Assembly (NCBI GenBank): GCA_024663395.1
Contig: JANFAH010000074.1
Coordinates: forward strand, 124,001 to 188,000
Direction of reading: 5' to 3'
DNA length: 64,000 nt
Source of the DNA: Pisolithus tinctorius
Lineage: Eukaryota > Basidiomycota > Agaricomycetes > Boletales > Pisolithaceae
The notes under the pieces are model-generated. The model did not search any database, had not been told where the DNA came from, and saw nothing but the letters and a program-made list of their open reading frames with translations. Shown one piece after another: positions 46,800-59,368 of the stretch (its first letter is position 1; each line of letters begins with the position of its first letter). The position numbers and the translations under genes were made by a program.

Positions 46800-48914
46800 C
46801 TAGGGGGGCTGTGTTGATGAAAAACACCCTGCTGTTAGTCCGTGGTGACCCAGACTGACGAACTAGTCAACAACATTGCAGCATAAGGGAGGATGTCTTT
46901 TGTACTCACATGCAAGAGCAATGACTAGGTATAAGATAGTTAGCATAAGTCCTTCCATATAGTTGGTTTTGCCGTCCCTATAACGTGTTAGAGCACACCA
47001 AGATTCGGTGTAGAGAACTTACATGATCAACAATGACACCAGTAAGACAGATACGAACAACAAGATGGTCTGTTGGCCAGGTGGATGTTAGAGAACGCAG
47101 GTAGGTGACAGGGCTAACCTCAAAATTCTCGAAATGAAGGGTTAATGGTTGTCCAACGCTAGAGGAAAACGTCATTACAATGATCGAACCAGGCTTCGGC
47201 TATAACCTACATCCAACCAAGAATGACAAGCAGTGGTATAACAAGGGCGGAGATTTGCTATTGGATGATTTATCACGCGCTAGCGGACGTGCACTACAAG
47301 AGCTCTTACAATAGAACTGCCCACGCATATGCTGATGGTGAGTTCGTACTTGTCCTTTATCGCCATCCAAACCGACGTCACATGTTCTGCCGCATTTCCC
47401 TTTCAATTGGCAAGTCAGAGCGAATAGCCTCACCAGAACCCAGAAAAGTAAAATATCCGCACCACTATGGGGAGTAGAATAACGCCAATGAAAGCCTTTG
47501 GGATATGATACCGCTGAGCAGTTTCTTCTATCGAAGCCACCACTGGGGTTGTCGCATTCAAGATAATCGTCGGTTGCAGTCAGGATGTTGTGACTCACAG
47601 TATTCTGCGCAAAAGGCGGTGATAACAGTGACCAGAAGGAGTCTGTCTACTGTGTAAGTAGATTCCCTGGCATACGACCTCGAACACACGATAAGGTGGC
47701 GGCCATCATATTCATGTGGCCGCTAGTTTCTTCTTCATCCTCGCCTGTCGAACTCTGCCGGAAGAACTGCGGGTGTGTATATAGCTACGGATCATTGAGT
47801 GATGAATTGAGCCTGTTGAAGTGAAGTAACCCAACCTGGAACACGAGGTATGCACAATAAACGAACAGCAGCAGTACCGCTGTTCCCCTAGAAATTATTA
47901 ACAGGCCAGGCGAAGGACAGCCTCCCTTGTCATCCGGGATGTCGCACGGAAACTCTGGTATTCCGGATAGTGTGGTACTGGCGTACGCAGCTGGAATTAC
48001 GAGGGCTAATTTATGTGTGAGAAATTTGAACTCCATAATGAAATATGTTGGACCCTCACTTATACAAGATAGGGTCATTAGCTTCGAGGATGTATTAGCG
48101 AGGTACCAAGCCGAGAGCCATATACGATGCCTACTGAAGCTGATCTGTAGCCCACAGTTTTCGATTAGGTGCGTGAGGAACATCATGAAAACCCAGTGCT
48201 TACGCCTGTGCGCCTGTCAGGTTGAAAGATCCTTCACTATGATAAAATCCACCTGAATGCTGTCAGAAACATTTCAAGACGCCGGTATCGCGAATGACTC
48301 ACCAGCTAGGAAGGAGCAACCAAGTACCAGGAGGATATTGGAAAGGATAGATCCCAACATCTAAAATTTCCCTTAGCACAGAGTTTAAAGGATATATAGG
48401 ACACTAACCGAGGTCTGAACGATTCTTAACTCGCCTGAAAAAGGCAACTGAAGATATAACATGCAAAAGACTTCGAAACCTACCATTCAGCAAGGCAGCA
48501 GTACCGATAATGATTTCGACGGCATTTCCAAAGGAAGCATTCAATAATCCAGACAAAGTCTGGCCAAGTTTTATGGACAATTGATCAGTAGCCTCTCCAA
48601 GCAGCTGAACATAGATGAGCGCAACGGCTCTGACAGAAGCCCGAGATTGACACTACCTTTGCAAGGGGAATGATGGCCACGAAGCTGAACACAAATCTGA
48701 GAGCAGCGTCCCAATGCAAATTGTGCGACAGGATGCTCAGTGGTATGAAAAGAAGGAGGACATTGGCCCAAGAGCCAAAAAGAAAGAACTTGAAAGATTC
48801 CGTCCACGACGGTTCCCCATCAGCCTTGATGGCGCGCAGGATTCTGCGTGACCAACACTCTGGGCGCGAGTCGTTGTTCCCAAGCAGGGGGGAAGTTTCT
48901 GAGTTCGGTGACAT
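46800..48914 (-). CDS. VCX1: Vacuolar Ca2+/H+ exchanger (CAX/VCX1 family)
   Basis: Loads calcium into the vacuole using the proton gradient. Seventeen exons in 2.1 kb give 414 residues, the family's length: 48657-48914, 48484-48604, 48409-48434, 48303-48360, 48204-48252, 48135-48144, 48060-48081, 47836-48005, 47688-47766, 47599-47649, 47463-47542, 47310-47399, 47211-47257, 47119-47158, 47023-47069, 46910-46977, 46800-46828. Both signature repeats are intact: NASFGNAVEIIIG and IVGNAAEHVTSVW. About eleven hydrophobic segments are visible. Splicing of a 10-base and a 22-base exon restores GAQASASLMTLSCITLVIPA. The last intron is the least certain: an earlier acceptor would give a longer, different tail. 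It faces GTR1 tail to tail. Confidence 0.88.
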
Positions 48915-49590
48915 GACGAGGTTGTGGTTCCCGGAAATCGCAAGGGTATCACCTCTCTACATGTGATCACGTGCTCCACGCTACGTCAGTCAAATTCCAC
49001 ATAGAATTCCTGGTAGAATTTCCAGAAAACGTTGCTGTCCTAAGACGATCATCAGAAAAGCGGGACAAAAGCGCTCTGCCAAGCAGTTTTACCTATACAA
49101 ATCCGGACACCGGAAACCGGCGTTGAGCCCCGTGACGGTGACAAGAAGTCTGGTTGAGGCCTGAAGGCCTGACTCCTGAGGGACTGGGCGCATCAGAAAG
49201 CGAATAGATGGTTTAAACCTGTTATTGACTGGTCGTGACCGTGATTCCACCATTCCCTGTCCATAGATCTAGAGTAGTAACAAGGAGATCAAGTTGATAA
49301 TTGATAGTCTGATCTGGCACTGCCTTGGCAGGCGGAGGTCTCAGATTGTGCGAACAGTTGCTCCCCTCGGCAGCAGGCTATAAGTCAGAGAGAGGACGGC
49401 TTACAAGACTTCATGTCTAAGCTTGAAACTCGCGTGCCGCGGCGTTCCTAGTGCGTTCCAATCGATGATGTGTGTTGCAGACTTACTGGGGAAAACCAAG
49501 ATACACACCACCTGCAGGCTGCCACCTCGTGCGTCACTATTCGTCGCTTCCGAGTCTACTAACAAGAATATTAATCATGGGCTACTGGCA
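48915..49590. other. Intergenic, upstream of the exchanger
   Basis: 676 bases between the exchanger start and the stop of the histidine phosphatase, both on minus. Contains the exchanger promoter; nothing else recognised. Confidence 0.4.
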
Positions 49591-50423
49591 CTAAGGGATC
49601 GTTTGGTCACATATACGCTCATCAACATTCTCTTCCACAACCTTGGTACGCGCCAAGTGGGTCACGTCAGAGTATCTGACCAACGTTCCTTTCAAATATC
49701 TACCTTGGTTTTGTCTAGGGATGGAGTAGTCAATAATTGACACCCCCGTGTTCAGACAACGACCAACGACCATGCCTTGCACGGGTAGAATAGCGGCGTT
49801 CGCTACGAGCACCCGCACCATGTTTGAGATCAGGCCACCATGGGAAACGGCGAGAATGCATTCTGGATCTCCAATGCCGCTCTCCGGAATGTCTTTCTTG
49901 ACCTTAGACAACATGTACCCAATGATCGAACGCGAGTACCAGGACTGCCATCGTCGCATCAGGGCCTCTGTCGTCTCCTTTGAAGGTGCTGACTTCGAGG
50001 AACCCCCAAATTCACCCTCCAACTCGCCCATGTACTAGCAATAACAATACATTAGGAAAGCCATTGTTAATCGTTGTATCCCCTTGTCTGAAAAGTTCAC
50101 CTACTACTTCGCGCAAGGCTTCGTCTTTCTCTAGTATTACGCAAGGATGGTATCGCAGAATAATCTCGGCAGTCTACAGCGACGTGAAGTCACTGAGCGC
50201 CAATGCCGATGCTGAAGTCGATAGGGTTGCCTACCTTCGAAGCCCTCTGCAGATCGCTGGTATAGGCTTTAACAAATGGAACCTCTTTCAAAGCTTGCGC
50301 TACCAATGCCGCCTGTGCTATCCCGGTTTCGTTCAGTGGGACATCTTTCTGGCCTTGGATTCTTCTTGTTATATTCCAGTCTGTTTCACCATGACGTACA
50401 ATGTACAACCGGAAGAAGGTCAT
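49591..50423 (-). CDS. Histidine phosphatase superfamily protein (phosphoglycerate mutase-like)
   Basis: Three exons (50235-50423, 50105-50173, 49591-50034) give 233 residues. The phosphohistidine motif LYIVRHGETDWN is at residues 5-16, followed by GQKDVPLNETGIAQA, AYTSDLQRASKTAEI, a proton-donor Glu region LREVYMGELEG and the second catalytic His in AVSHGGLISNMVRVL. This is the layout of small fungal broad-specificity phosphatases of the PhoE/TIGAR type rather than the glycolytic enzyme, which lacks this insert pattern. The substrate cannot be predicted. An upstream in-frame ATG (50495) would add 24 residues without conservation. Confidence 0.85.
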
Positions 50424-50925
50424 ATCGAGATAGAACCAAGCCTTGAATTCATAGGCGCCTGGCGGACGTACTTTTTGTTTCCAATTTAGGTGCATTGAGG
50501 AAATATCCTATGCACAACTACTTAACCTAAATCGGCGTGGAGTCCTGTACTCCCCCTTCTCCCCGAGCGTATGGGTGCCCCACCGGCCCTGGCTGTAAGG
50601 CCCTCCAGTGGTCCGCCACGTTCTCGCCGCGCATTTTAATCACCTTGCTTTGGTGTGTGGGGAGAGGCTCGAGACGTCTGCCTGATTGATCTTTATTGAC
50701 GCATACCCGCGGACGTACTTATCACATACTGACATCGACATATGGCATGGAGTGAACCATCAACTTCCCCTGTATTTTCATATTGCGTAGATACTAGCAC
50801 TTCAATCGTCACCTCTAAGCAAGCTGAACCCGATCCCAAGATACCATCCATACTTTCTATCAGAGTGAATACTGAAAATTGGGTACGAAGCTCGTCACAG
50901 ATTTCACAGAAACCGGGTCAGACCG
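50424..50925. other. Intergenic, upstream of the phosphatase
   Basis: 502 bases between the phosphatase start and the Doa1/PLAA stop, both on minus. No feature recognised. Confidence 0.4.
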
Positions 50926-53900
50926 TCAGATAAGAGCCACGATGTCCATGTAAACGTCGGTGATACGCTGATCCGGGAATGCAGACTTGATTGCACCCAG
51001 AGCATTTTTAATGTCCGTTAGCTGCGAAGACTGTATATCCAGTGGGACTTTCAGTGATTTAGTGGCATAGAGCTATTGGACAGTCCCGTGACTCCATGGC
51101 TTTCGTTCAGAAAGAAACTGTGCTTACAACATTTCCTAGAGCAACACAGGTTCTACAAGCAGCTTCTGGGTCGTCATTTTGCGACCGCAGCAACTGTAGT
51201 CGGTGAAGCTTTTGTGCTCGTATCATCTAACGATCCTTACCTGTGATATCAAAGACAGGTGCAATGCTCTCGCATCTGCAGGGACAGATCCCTTAAGGCC
51301 GATGCATGAAAAACTGGAAGCCATGTTTAACCCGTCCTGAATTCTTAGCGATTTCTTACTCACTTGAACAGAATGGATGCTAAGGCCACTTTTTGAGTTC
51401 TGGTCAGAAGCAGCTGCGAAGCTTGTGACAATGCCTTGAAAACCTGGAAATTAATGGCATTAGGAAAGAAGTATACGGTGGCCGCGAACTGACTTGTGTG
51501 ACCCACTGTCCGTCATGCAAAGGAGTTTCTTCCAGTAAAGAGTTGGCAATAGTACGAAACAGCAGTAGTACACTTGTTTCCTGTGTCTTGGTCATGGGCT
51601 TCCTTTCCAAGGTTACCGATGTCCAGTCGCAGGCTTTGAACAAATAATCAAACAGTTTTTCTCGAGAACCGGGAGTCGCAGGGGCATTCAGAGGATACGC
51701 CATTATCAAACGACAAAGGTCCAAAACTGTCATTATAGTTGAATTGTCGTATGATTCCATGCAAAAAGAGCGCTGCACACCTGGAAACCTTTGCGACATG
51801 GGCCACCGGTCTAAAATTTGCGTGATCGTCTCCGCGTGCGCCCAACTAAGCGTGGTAGACGGAGAAGATGATTGAGAAGACGCTTGAACAAGGTACGTGA
51901 ACGCCTCTTCGATCATCTTCAGTTCCTCCGGGTGCATTGCCAAGGTCTCGGTGGACTATTGTTGAATTAGCGTGGATCTATGAGAATAACATTAGTCACT
52001 GCCTCACTATTTCACTGCGAAGGGCTTCGTCGAATTGATACATCTTGGCTTGCATCGCTGGTATATTTGCTTGTTTAAATGATAAGGGTTTGGACTATAA
52101 GGGAATGTTGTCAGATGTTAAGTATGGTGGCGTTGCTAGGCACGAACGTATGGGATGATTTTAAGAGTCCGTGACTCCGGAGGTGCACTCGCACGGGACG
52201 CTGTATAACGGTTCGCGCCGGTGTAAGGGTCCATATAAGACGAAGATGAAGCGTCTGCATGGGATCGCACAGGCGGCTGGTACCTAGTTGTCCCTGGTAA
52301 GTTGCTTAATGAGAACCAGCTCATTATAAATAGTCTCCTAACGGACCAGTATACGGGTCGGTATAGTTGCTATCGTCTCCGAGTTTGATCCCTGCAGTGT
52401 TTTGCTCTATGAATTTTACTACCTGATCGAGATACGACAAGGATAAGTCGTTCTGTTCGAGGAAGCGTTGGGCGGCGACATAGGGATTTTCTGATGGCCA
52501 CCTCAGTACGATTGTAATTTACCCAAGGCAAAACGCCCACCGGAAACGTTCACAGGCAACTTCAACGGAGGAGCGCCTTCTTGGATGTCTACATCGAAAA
52601 CGTAGTCATACTCCTTGCCGTTGTATAGCTGTTTGCGACTTGAGCCAACGGCATCCACAACCTCACCAATCTTTTGCCAGCTGGAGCTCGAAGAGTCCCA
52701 CTGTGAAACTGAGCAACCGTCATTCATGCGAATGCAAAAGTAAACTAACCTGGTGCGCTTCCACGACGTCACCGTTGCGTACCATCTTCACTTCTCCTGC
52801 TTTGCGACCTGGGAGATGTTAAGATAGGCAGAATACGCAGAACCTAACAATACCTGGGACAGCGAGGGCTTCATGCCCGGGCAAATCGCTCTTCTTCACA
52901 TCACCAACTTGCTGCGATGGAAGAGACTGCCTTGAAACCTGGTCTTCGAATGCCTTAAGATCTGCGGAATTGGCCCAACGCTCCTCGGATTCACTAAAGA
53001 CGCGAATAACACCGTCGCTACACCCGCTAACAATGTCACCGTTTGGCATAGTCGAGACTGTCCATACTGAGATAGCCGGGTGTACAAGAACCTGAGAGCA
53101 TTCTCCATCTACAATGGTTATGTAGAATTAAAAACACTATTAATAATAAAAATGCAACGCACCACGCCAAACGCGCACCGAACGGTCTTCTCCTGCAGAG
53201 ACCAGATCGCCGTTTGGTAAAACTGACAAGCTATACACGAAAGACGTATGTCCAGTTAACGAATACACGGTGTCTCCTTCCATCGTCCATACCCGTACCT
53301 CGCTGGGAGCCAAATCGTAAGCTCGTTTCGTCCTGGAAAGGAAGTCTTTGACGGACCTATCATTGGAACACGAAGCAAAACCAATATCCGGCACTAATGC
53401 CAGCCCTCGGACGGCATCCCGGTGACCTTCGTAGGTCCGAATCGCCTTATGCTGGTCCCAAAATTTGATCGTTTTATCCGCAGACGCTATAAACATGTGA
53501 AGCTGCTGAATATAAAATACGGGCCGACGTGCAACTTACCTGTCAGAAACTCGGTTTCGCTGATAGCTAGTACTGACCAGACAGATTGTCCGTGTCCTCT
53601 CAAATCATACTGCAGAGTGAAATTTTTCCAAACTTTGGCCGTTCTGCAGAGGTGTTACGGGTGTAAACATCAAAACATGAAGAAGCGCACTTGTCCCAAG
53701 ATCCTGAGATAATGGTGCCCTCCGGACCAACATTGAGGGTGCAGACATTGTCGCTATGCCCGACAAGCGTATATTCCGGGTCGTCCTTATTCGAAGAATC
53801 TAGGGCGAAAATATTGACGACCACATCTTGCCCACCGACGACCATACATCCTGTCCCATCGTCGTGATGCACAAGAATTAGCGTGGTATTGTGGTGGAAA

Positions 53901-54188
53901 CAAGCTGATACGCACCTCTCGGAGCTCTCGGAGTAGGGGGAAGGTAAGCAACCGCATTTACGAACTTGGACCCTGCTCGTAGGATGGAAGCGGGAGCAAA
54001 CGAGGACGATGAGACCCTGGACCATGAAATCGCGCTCGAATCGCGAGATGCAGAGAGAATGAGATTATCAGAAGGCGACGCCACTGCACGAACCTAGCAA
54101 ATAGTTTGGGATGTTTACCCTAGTCTACGCATAAAACACATACATCGGACGTGTGACTCAAGAGTGTCGCTGAAAGCTTGTATGGCAT
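50926..54188 (-). CDS. DOA1: Doa1/Ufd3 (PLAA) ubiquitin-binding Cdc48 cofactor
   Basis: Adaptor that links ubiquitylated proteins to Cdc48/p97. Seventeen exons joined in phase (54144-54188, 53916-54093, 53691-53850, 53540-53643, 53357-53486, 53163-53302, 52854-53108, 52750-52808, 52541-52700, 52347-52490, 52148-52293, 52008-52094, 51494-51955, 51364-51443, 51241-51313, 51128-51193, 50926-51072) give 811 residues. The three family domains appear in order: WD40 repeats (MPYKLSATLLSHTSDVRAVA, VVGGQDVVVNIFALD, GHTSFVYSLSVLPNGDLVSA), the PFU domain (KQLYNGKEYDYVFDVDIQEG ... NPYVAAQRFLEQNDL), and the Cdc48-binding PUL domain from about residue 525 (FKQANIPAMQAKMYQFDEAL). A repeated DPYTG-x-x-RY motif lies in the linker between PFU and PUL. 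The 60-base intron 53303-53356 is in frame and is removed because it interrupts a WD repeat. Confidence 0.92.
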
Positions 54189-54973
54189 AGCGATCTTATG
54201 ATCTATCTCGAAGCCTTGAAGAGAACTTGAGGAGCTGAAATTCGGGAGCCTGATGGCGACGATGCACGCTGACCAGATGCCTCCTAGAGCCACTTATCAG
54301 GAGAGCTATCGTCACAGACGCGCGTTGGGTAATCCGTGATCTTGGGTAGGTGCAATTTCATGGACTGCATTCCTCATTTTAATGCTTACATCGCTGGCAC
54401 TGCACGCCCTTCTGTATGACAGTGAGGATTGAAATGAAATGATTTGAATGGTGTAGCGCTATAGTATGTACTGGTTCCAGAGGCGTGCAGTGTGCACCAC
54501 GTTAACGAACCCTACAGCAGTAAAAATGCATGCAGTAGGGAGATACCAGGGTGTATAGTATGCCGATGCACCATTACTTCATCTCCTGCGAGGACCTCCC
54601 GATGCAGATCATCGAGGGTGTCATGCTGCCAGCTCGACGAGTCGTCGAATCGTGAGGGGATCGATACAGAAGAAAAGCATGTTACAACTTCAATATGTAC
54701 TCAATGATGTTTCATTAGGGCCGGCGACAAGTGAAAAGCTCGGTTATAACCGGGTGTGGCGTCGGACTTAGTGGTATTTACTTGACTTACTACTGTAGTC
54801 TCAAAGTCTGAAGGCCTCTACAATCGCCTCGTTAACGCCACATCGGATAGTTCATGATAGCCTGCATTCATCTAGGAGCAACAGATTCCATTTAATGCAT
54901 TGTGCATCATGTTCGGTAAGTGCACGAGTCGGGACGACACTAAAAAAGCATCAGGAAACTAATGTCGGCCTTG
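54189..54973. other. Intergenic, upstream of Doa1
   Basis: 785 bases holding the Doa1 promoter and the 3' untranslated region of the Hop1 homologue. Short reading frames only. Confidence 0.4.
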
Positions 54974-57900
54974 TCAATCGCAAAGGTCAACAGCGGTTCC
55001 AATCGAGATCTTGATTTTCTTGGTTGGCTTGTCGGTGTTACTCCCAGCCTTTCGCTTCAATGATGCTTCGGTTTGACGAGCGATGGCTAGCATGAGAACA
55101 TTTTGGCTTGCTTCTTGAGTTTGCGAGTCGTCGCCTTGGGTAGCCTCACGTACTTCATCCATCGGGGACTGGTGAAAAGTCGATTCTTCAGGTAGTTTAC
55201 TGCGATGGGCGTTCAACTACCTCCTGGAACCTTCCCAAAATAAAACTGAAACTTACGACTCGCCCTTCATCGAAGAACCTGTACGAATCTAAAGATCGGA
55301 CATGTGACTGATGCTCTTATGTATAATTTCAGGATCTACCTTGTCTGTCAAACCCATCAAACGGTTCTCGACGACGGGATCCGGGTTAAAGTAATCTTGA
55401 TAGGCCTTTCCCCTCTTAGAAGCATGGAGAAATATAAATTTGGTTCTCTGCAGCTCCTTCCGTGTTCTCTTTGCTTTACTGCGTGCCTGTTTCTTTGTTT
55501 TCTTCTCGATATCTCGGACAGAGCCAAGGTCGTCATTGATCGCACATTCCGTTGCGATGAACACTTTCAATGGAGCTATTTTCTCTGCTCTTCATGATCA
55601 GAAATGACTGACCTTCGTCTTCCAGCCGGGCGAGTAATTGACTCGTTAGAGCTGCAGTGCAACCTAAATTTAGGGTCAGACCAATGTCTAAAGCGGTGTG
55701 CAAGTTGCTCGCCAATCTGTTCTCTGAACTGCTTCACAGTCGCAGGCTTCCGGACCTCGAATACTTTAATAGCACGCCTAGGAAATCAGAAACGATAAGT
55801 GAAGTGGCCCCAAGCACAATGGCAACTCTCCCCTGAATAGTGCAAGATCCTTGAAACGGCAAATGATATCTGAATGGATCTTGCCCGTTATGATGTCCCA
55901 TTCGCTTGAATTTCGGAGGCGGCAGTCAAGGCACAAAAATCGCTCCGGAAGTCGCTTGTCTTGTGAACTGTGATATCTGCGCGGCCATTGGTTTCCGCCA
56001 ATCATTCAGGCTTAAGGACCTACCCCATACACCTACACATGAAGTTAGATCAATGTCACATTATAGGACTTGACGGGTTACCAAATATGAAACCATCTCT
56101 TGCAACCTCCTTCGCAGAAGATACTAACGTCCTCAATCTGATTGATATACGTCACAGGACAGTGGAATTCTGAAGGAAGCTGTCTTACCTTTGCACCACA
56201 ATCACAGTCAAGTATTCCCTCGTCAGAGTCCACAAATCCGCCTTCCATGGCTGCTGCTGTCACAGGTGTCTTTGCTGCTGTTGCGCCTCTCTGCATGCCA
56301 GAAGAAGCCATGGATCCTGGTCTGTGGGGGAGATCTTGACAAGGAGTTTCCTGGGTCTCCATATCTACTCGAGAATCAGTCCCAACTCTACGTTTTCAGG
56401 AATCAGCGATTGGCCAAGGGTATTACCATCAGACGTAATCGAACAGAACATCCTGCGACGTAGTTTTTCTTCAAGAAACTGAGTGTTAACCTGTGGGGTT
56501 GAGGCATTAGACATGCTCGGATCGGACGGGGGCAACGAAGGTTGCTGTTGTATGCTGGGAGAATGCGAGTGCGAGGCGATTTCAACTTCCCCTGTTCCCG
56601 AGATAACTTGAGTGTCTTCCATGTCATGAGTGTCTCTCTATGGACGGTCGAATCATGCAACAGCAATATGGATGTGTTCGAGATCCTTACTAATTTGCCA
56701 ACTCGTGTTGGAGTGAATTGGGGTTTCCCAGATATATGTCCTGGCCCTGAAGCTTCTGGAATGGGCTGAATGGCCCCGTCATCCCCTCGTAGTCCAACGG
56801 GAACAATAGCTGAGACACAGTCATATCTCGCGAGAACTACACCATCGTCAGAAGACTCTTTCCCGACTCCGTCTGCGTCTGCATCTGCGTCCCAGACCAC
56901 GTTACGGTTCAGCGCATCCTTTCTTTGGAGTTCTGCGTCCTCGGCGCGCAGTCGTGCTTCTTCGATGGGGCTCAATTTGGGAGCGGAATTTGTAATACCG
57001 GTAAAAAGTGCATCATTGTCTTCGGTCACGGAGGGGAGATAGGAGGAAACGGAAGTGACGTTCATGCTTACACTGGAACTGTACTTAGAGTGCGAAGTTT
57101 TCGACCATGTAAGGCTCACCCATGCCATCCAGTTTCGAAATTGCCAATGCACATCTTTTCGGGGGTTTCACTTGTGCCATGAGTAGTAAAAAACCATTTG
57201 CTACCATCGAGGTCACCAGCACGAAAATGAGGGGGTTGGTAATCATCTGGTGTGCTCTCGTTGAAGAACAGCTTGAAATTTCCAAATCGGCTCTCTGGGG
57301 ACCGGATAAGCGCTTCGCAGACCTCGGCATAAACTGAACCTACTGGGAAGATTCTCCATGTGCGAAATGGTGGTCACAAGGGTCTTAATCATCAGCTGAA
57401 GTGGATGTAAGCTGCGTCGTCTGACCACTCTACGTTTCAGACCTTAAGACTTCGCTTCACTTCCCCTAGGGTAGGTAGCTTCCCTTGCTTTAACGACTTC
57501 GCCATGAGCTCTTCGCTTCTTGCATAGCCAAGTGACAGCTTCGACAGCTGGTCTCCCAACGACAGTATCGGTACGACAGTATTTGTGCCGGGAACTTTGT
57601 GATACTTGAAAATAATCAAAACAATAATAGGTCGTGTAATATTGAATCGCATACCCGAAAGTTGAACGTGTATGCCTCTACGATGCTAGAGGCGATTTCA
57701 GAGACACTACAACAAAGTAGGACTGCATACTTGTTGGGGTCATTACCGTCCTACAAGAGGGTTTTTGCAAGGAGTATCGACATTAGCAACGGATAGCTCA
57801 CCAAGTAGATAGCAAATATGAACTTGCGCAAGTATTGTTTCTCAATCGCATCGAAGATTCCATGCTCCTAGAAAACGTATGCATATATGCGTCTGCACCG

Positions 57901-58380
57901 TCATGATAATATATGCACACCAAGTAGTCCAATAATTTGTCACCCTCGTTAGTGAACCCCCGCTTTAGGTTCATGATGGTGACACCACTGACAGTGCGCC
58001 TAGTCTGACCCTCGGTGGAAAACGAGCCACTCGCTTGGGTAGACACCATATTGTTGATTTCAGCAGAAAGGTGATCTTCCGAGGACGTTGCAACGTGAGC
58101 TGAGGCCTCGCATATATGCACTCACATTCGGAAAAATTCTCGAAGGGCAATAGACCCCTATATATATGGCCTTCTCTTCAACAGTAAGCAAGCATCGAAC
58201 AGAAGCTTTTCTTGCCTCAAGTACGCTATGCAGCCAAGGCCAGCTCTGAGAAGTGTCTCGACACACTGCAGGCTCACGTTGCTGCATAGGGTCTGTGACA
58301 ATGTCAGGACGGAAGTAAGCAAAGATAGTCGATATGCTTCCCTCGACGCCGCTGGTTGTCGAAGGTGCTTGAGCTTGCAT
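54974..58380 (-). CDS. HOP1: Hop1 homologue: meiotic HORMA-domain protein with PHD finger
   Basis: Chromosome-axis protein for meiotic pairing and recombination. Twenty-one exons give 799 residues: 58348-58380, 58216-58292, 58126-58157, 57921-58075, 57802-57867, 57731-57750, 57655-57685, 57443-57604, 57344-57383, 57120-57294, 56691-57078, 56427-56637, 56189-56385, 56082-56137, 56024-56032, 55827-55976, 55713-55777, 55613-55663, 55340-55563, 55257-55288, 54974-55199. The HORMA domain (residues ~12-290) shows LQCVETLLRAGLGCIAYLR, MNLKRGFTNEGDKLLDYL, FIFAIYLDGNDPN, IVEAYTFNFRY and STPDDYQPPHFRAGD. The centre is disordered. A PHD finger follows (DCDCGAK, IFCEGGCKRWFHIW, CMGYHSS, LCLDC), then a segment likely to be the winged helix of the Hop1 chromatin-binding region, and a Lys-rich tail. 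Two introns have GC donors and one exon has nine bases. Confidence 0.85.
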
Positions 58381-58573
58381 CGTATAAATGCAGGTCGGAA
58401 TCGCAAGGTGATGATGAACAGAGAAGTGGACACTTGTTGGTGGTTTCAAAATCGCGTGCAAAGCTAGTGTCACGTGGTTGAGAAAACAGTATGTAGCTCT
58501 TTGTAGTGGTCAAGCAGACATATATAATCCTTCAGCTGCCTCGTATACTACGGCAGTGCACTGCTGACGGTGC

Positions 58574-59146
58574 CTATGATTGTCCAGATCCAAGGAGCGC
58601 AGTTATGCGAGAGTCAAAACCATCAATGCGGATTGGCATCTCTGGCGTATGGAAGGGATTTTTCATGACCGTGTCTGAATAGATCTCGTACACCTTTTGT
58701 AGGGTAGATTCCGCGGCTGTCCCCACCAACGGTGTCAACAGAACGAACTTAGTCCCTGATGTACGCTTTGTTCATACGTTCCTTGACCCATAAGACGTGG
58801 CACACATACCCGTGACTGTGAGTAGAATCGTCAGTTTGAAGGACTCTCCCTCGATGACTTGAGCCCCTGAGCTAGGTCCTGTGGGCGAGAGACGGCTAGT
58901 AATGGCATGGATGCCATGCAAAGTCCCAGCGAGAACGAGATATTCATTTGATGTGAGCTGAGCAAGGCCATCTTAGAATTACCCATCACAGCTAATTGTC
59001 GCTAAGCAGAGGACAACTCTAACCTGTAAAATTGCGCTGATAGACCAGTCCACCAGCTTTGTTGATCACCTGTGGTATCTTCGTCAAAAATGGACCATCC
59101 TTCTTTAGCACCAGCTTGCGATTACCCAGAGACCAAAGACAACCAT
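58574..59146 (-). CDS. TRS23: TRAPP complex subunit Trs23 (TRAPPC4)
   Basis: Core TRAPP subunit, part of the exchange factor for Ypt1/Rab1 in ER-Golgi traffic. Four exons (59126-59146, 59024-59069, 58810-58971, 58574-58755) give 136 residues. The longin-type fold is recognisable: MVVFGLWVINKAGGLVYQRN, SNEYLVLAGTLHGIHAI-like block, GESFKLTILLTVTGTKFVLL and KVYEIYSDTVMKNPFHTPEM. The first coding exon has only seven codons. The small size is usual for Trs23 in fungi without the inserted loop of yeast Trs23. Confidence 0.9.
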
Positions 59147-59368
59147 GATGAGAAAATCGATGCAAACCTCAGCACCTGCGCGGATCGGAATTTCAATATC
59201 TAGCAAGCTGTGACAGAGCGTTACTTCCCACAACTGACCAACTTCACGAGTAGGGGGCCAAGCCAGTGTGGTACGCAATGGTACACCTTATTAGTGTTAT
59301 ACTGTTTTCAAAAGCCCTTATTAGCCAAACGAGCAGCGACATCCCTCGTCCAGTTGTCCCGACGTGAG
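59147..59368. promoter_or_regulatory. Divergent promoter region (TRS23 / glutaminyl cyclase)
   Basis: 222 bases between start codons of divergent genes. The glutaminyl cyclase frame stays open upstream to 59210, but residues from the Met at 59369 give a good signal peptide. Confidence 0.45.

Noticed and set aside
57320..57350. Apparent one-base frameshift in the Hop1 HORMA domain
   Set aside because: A 51-base intron (57295-57343, GTAGGT...CCCCAG) removes the problem and restores LPKSRFGNFKLFF in frame.
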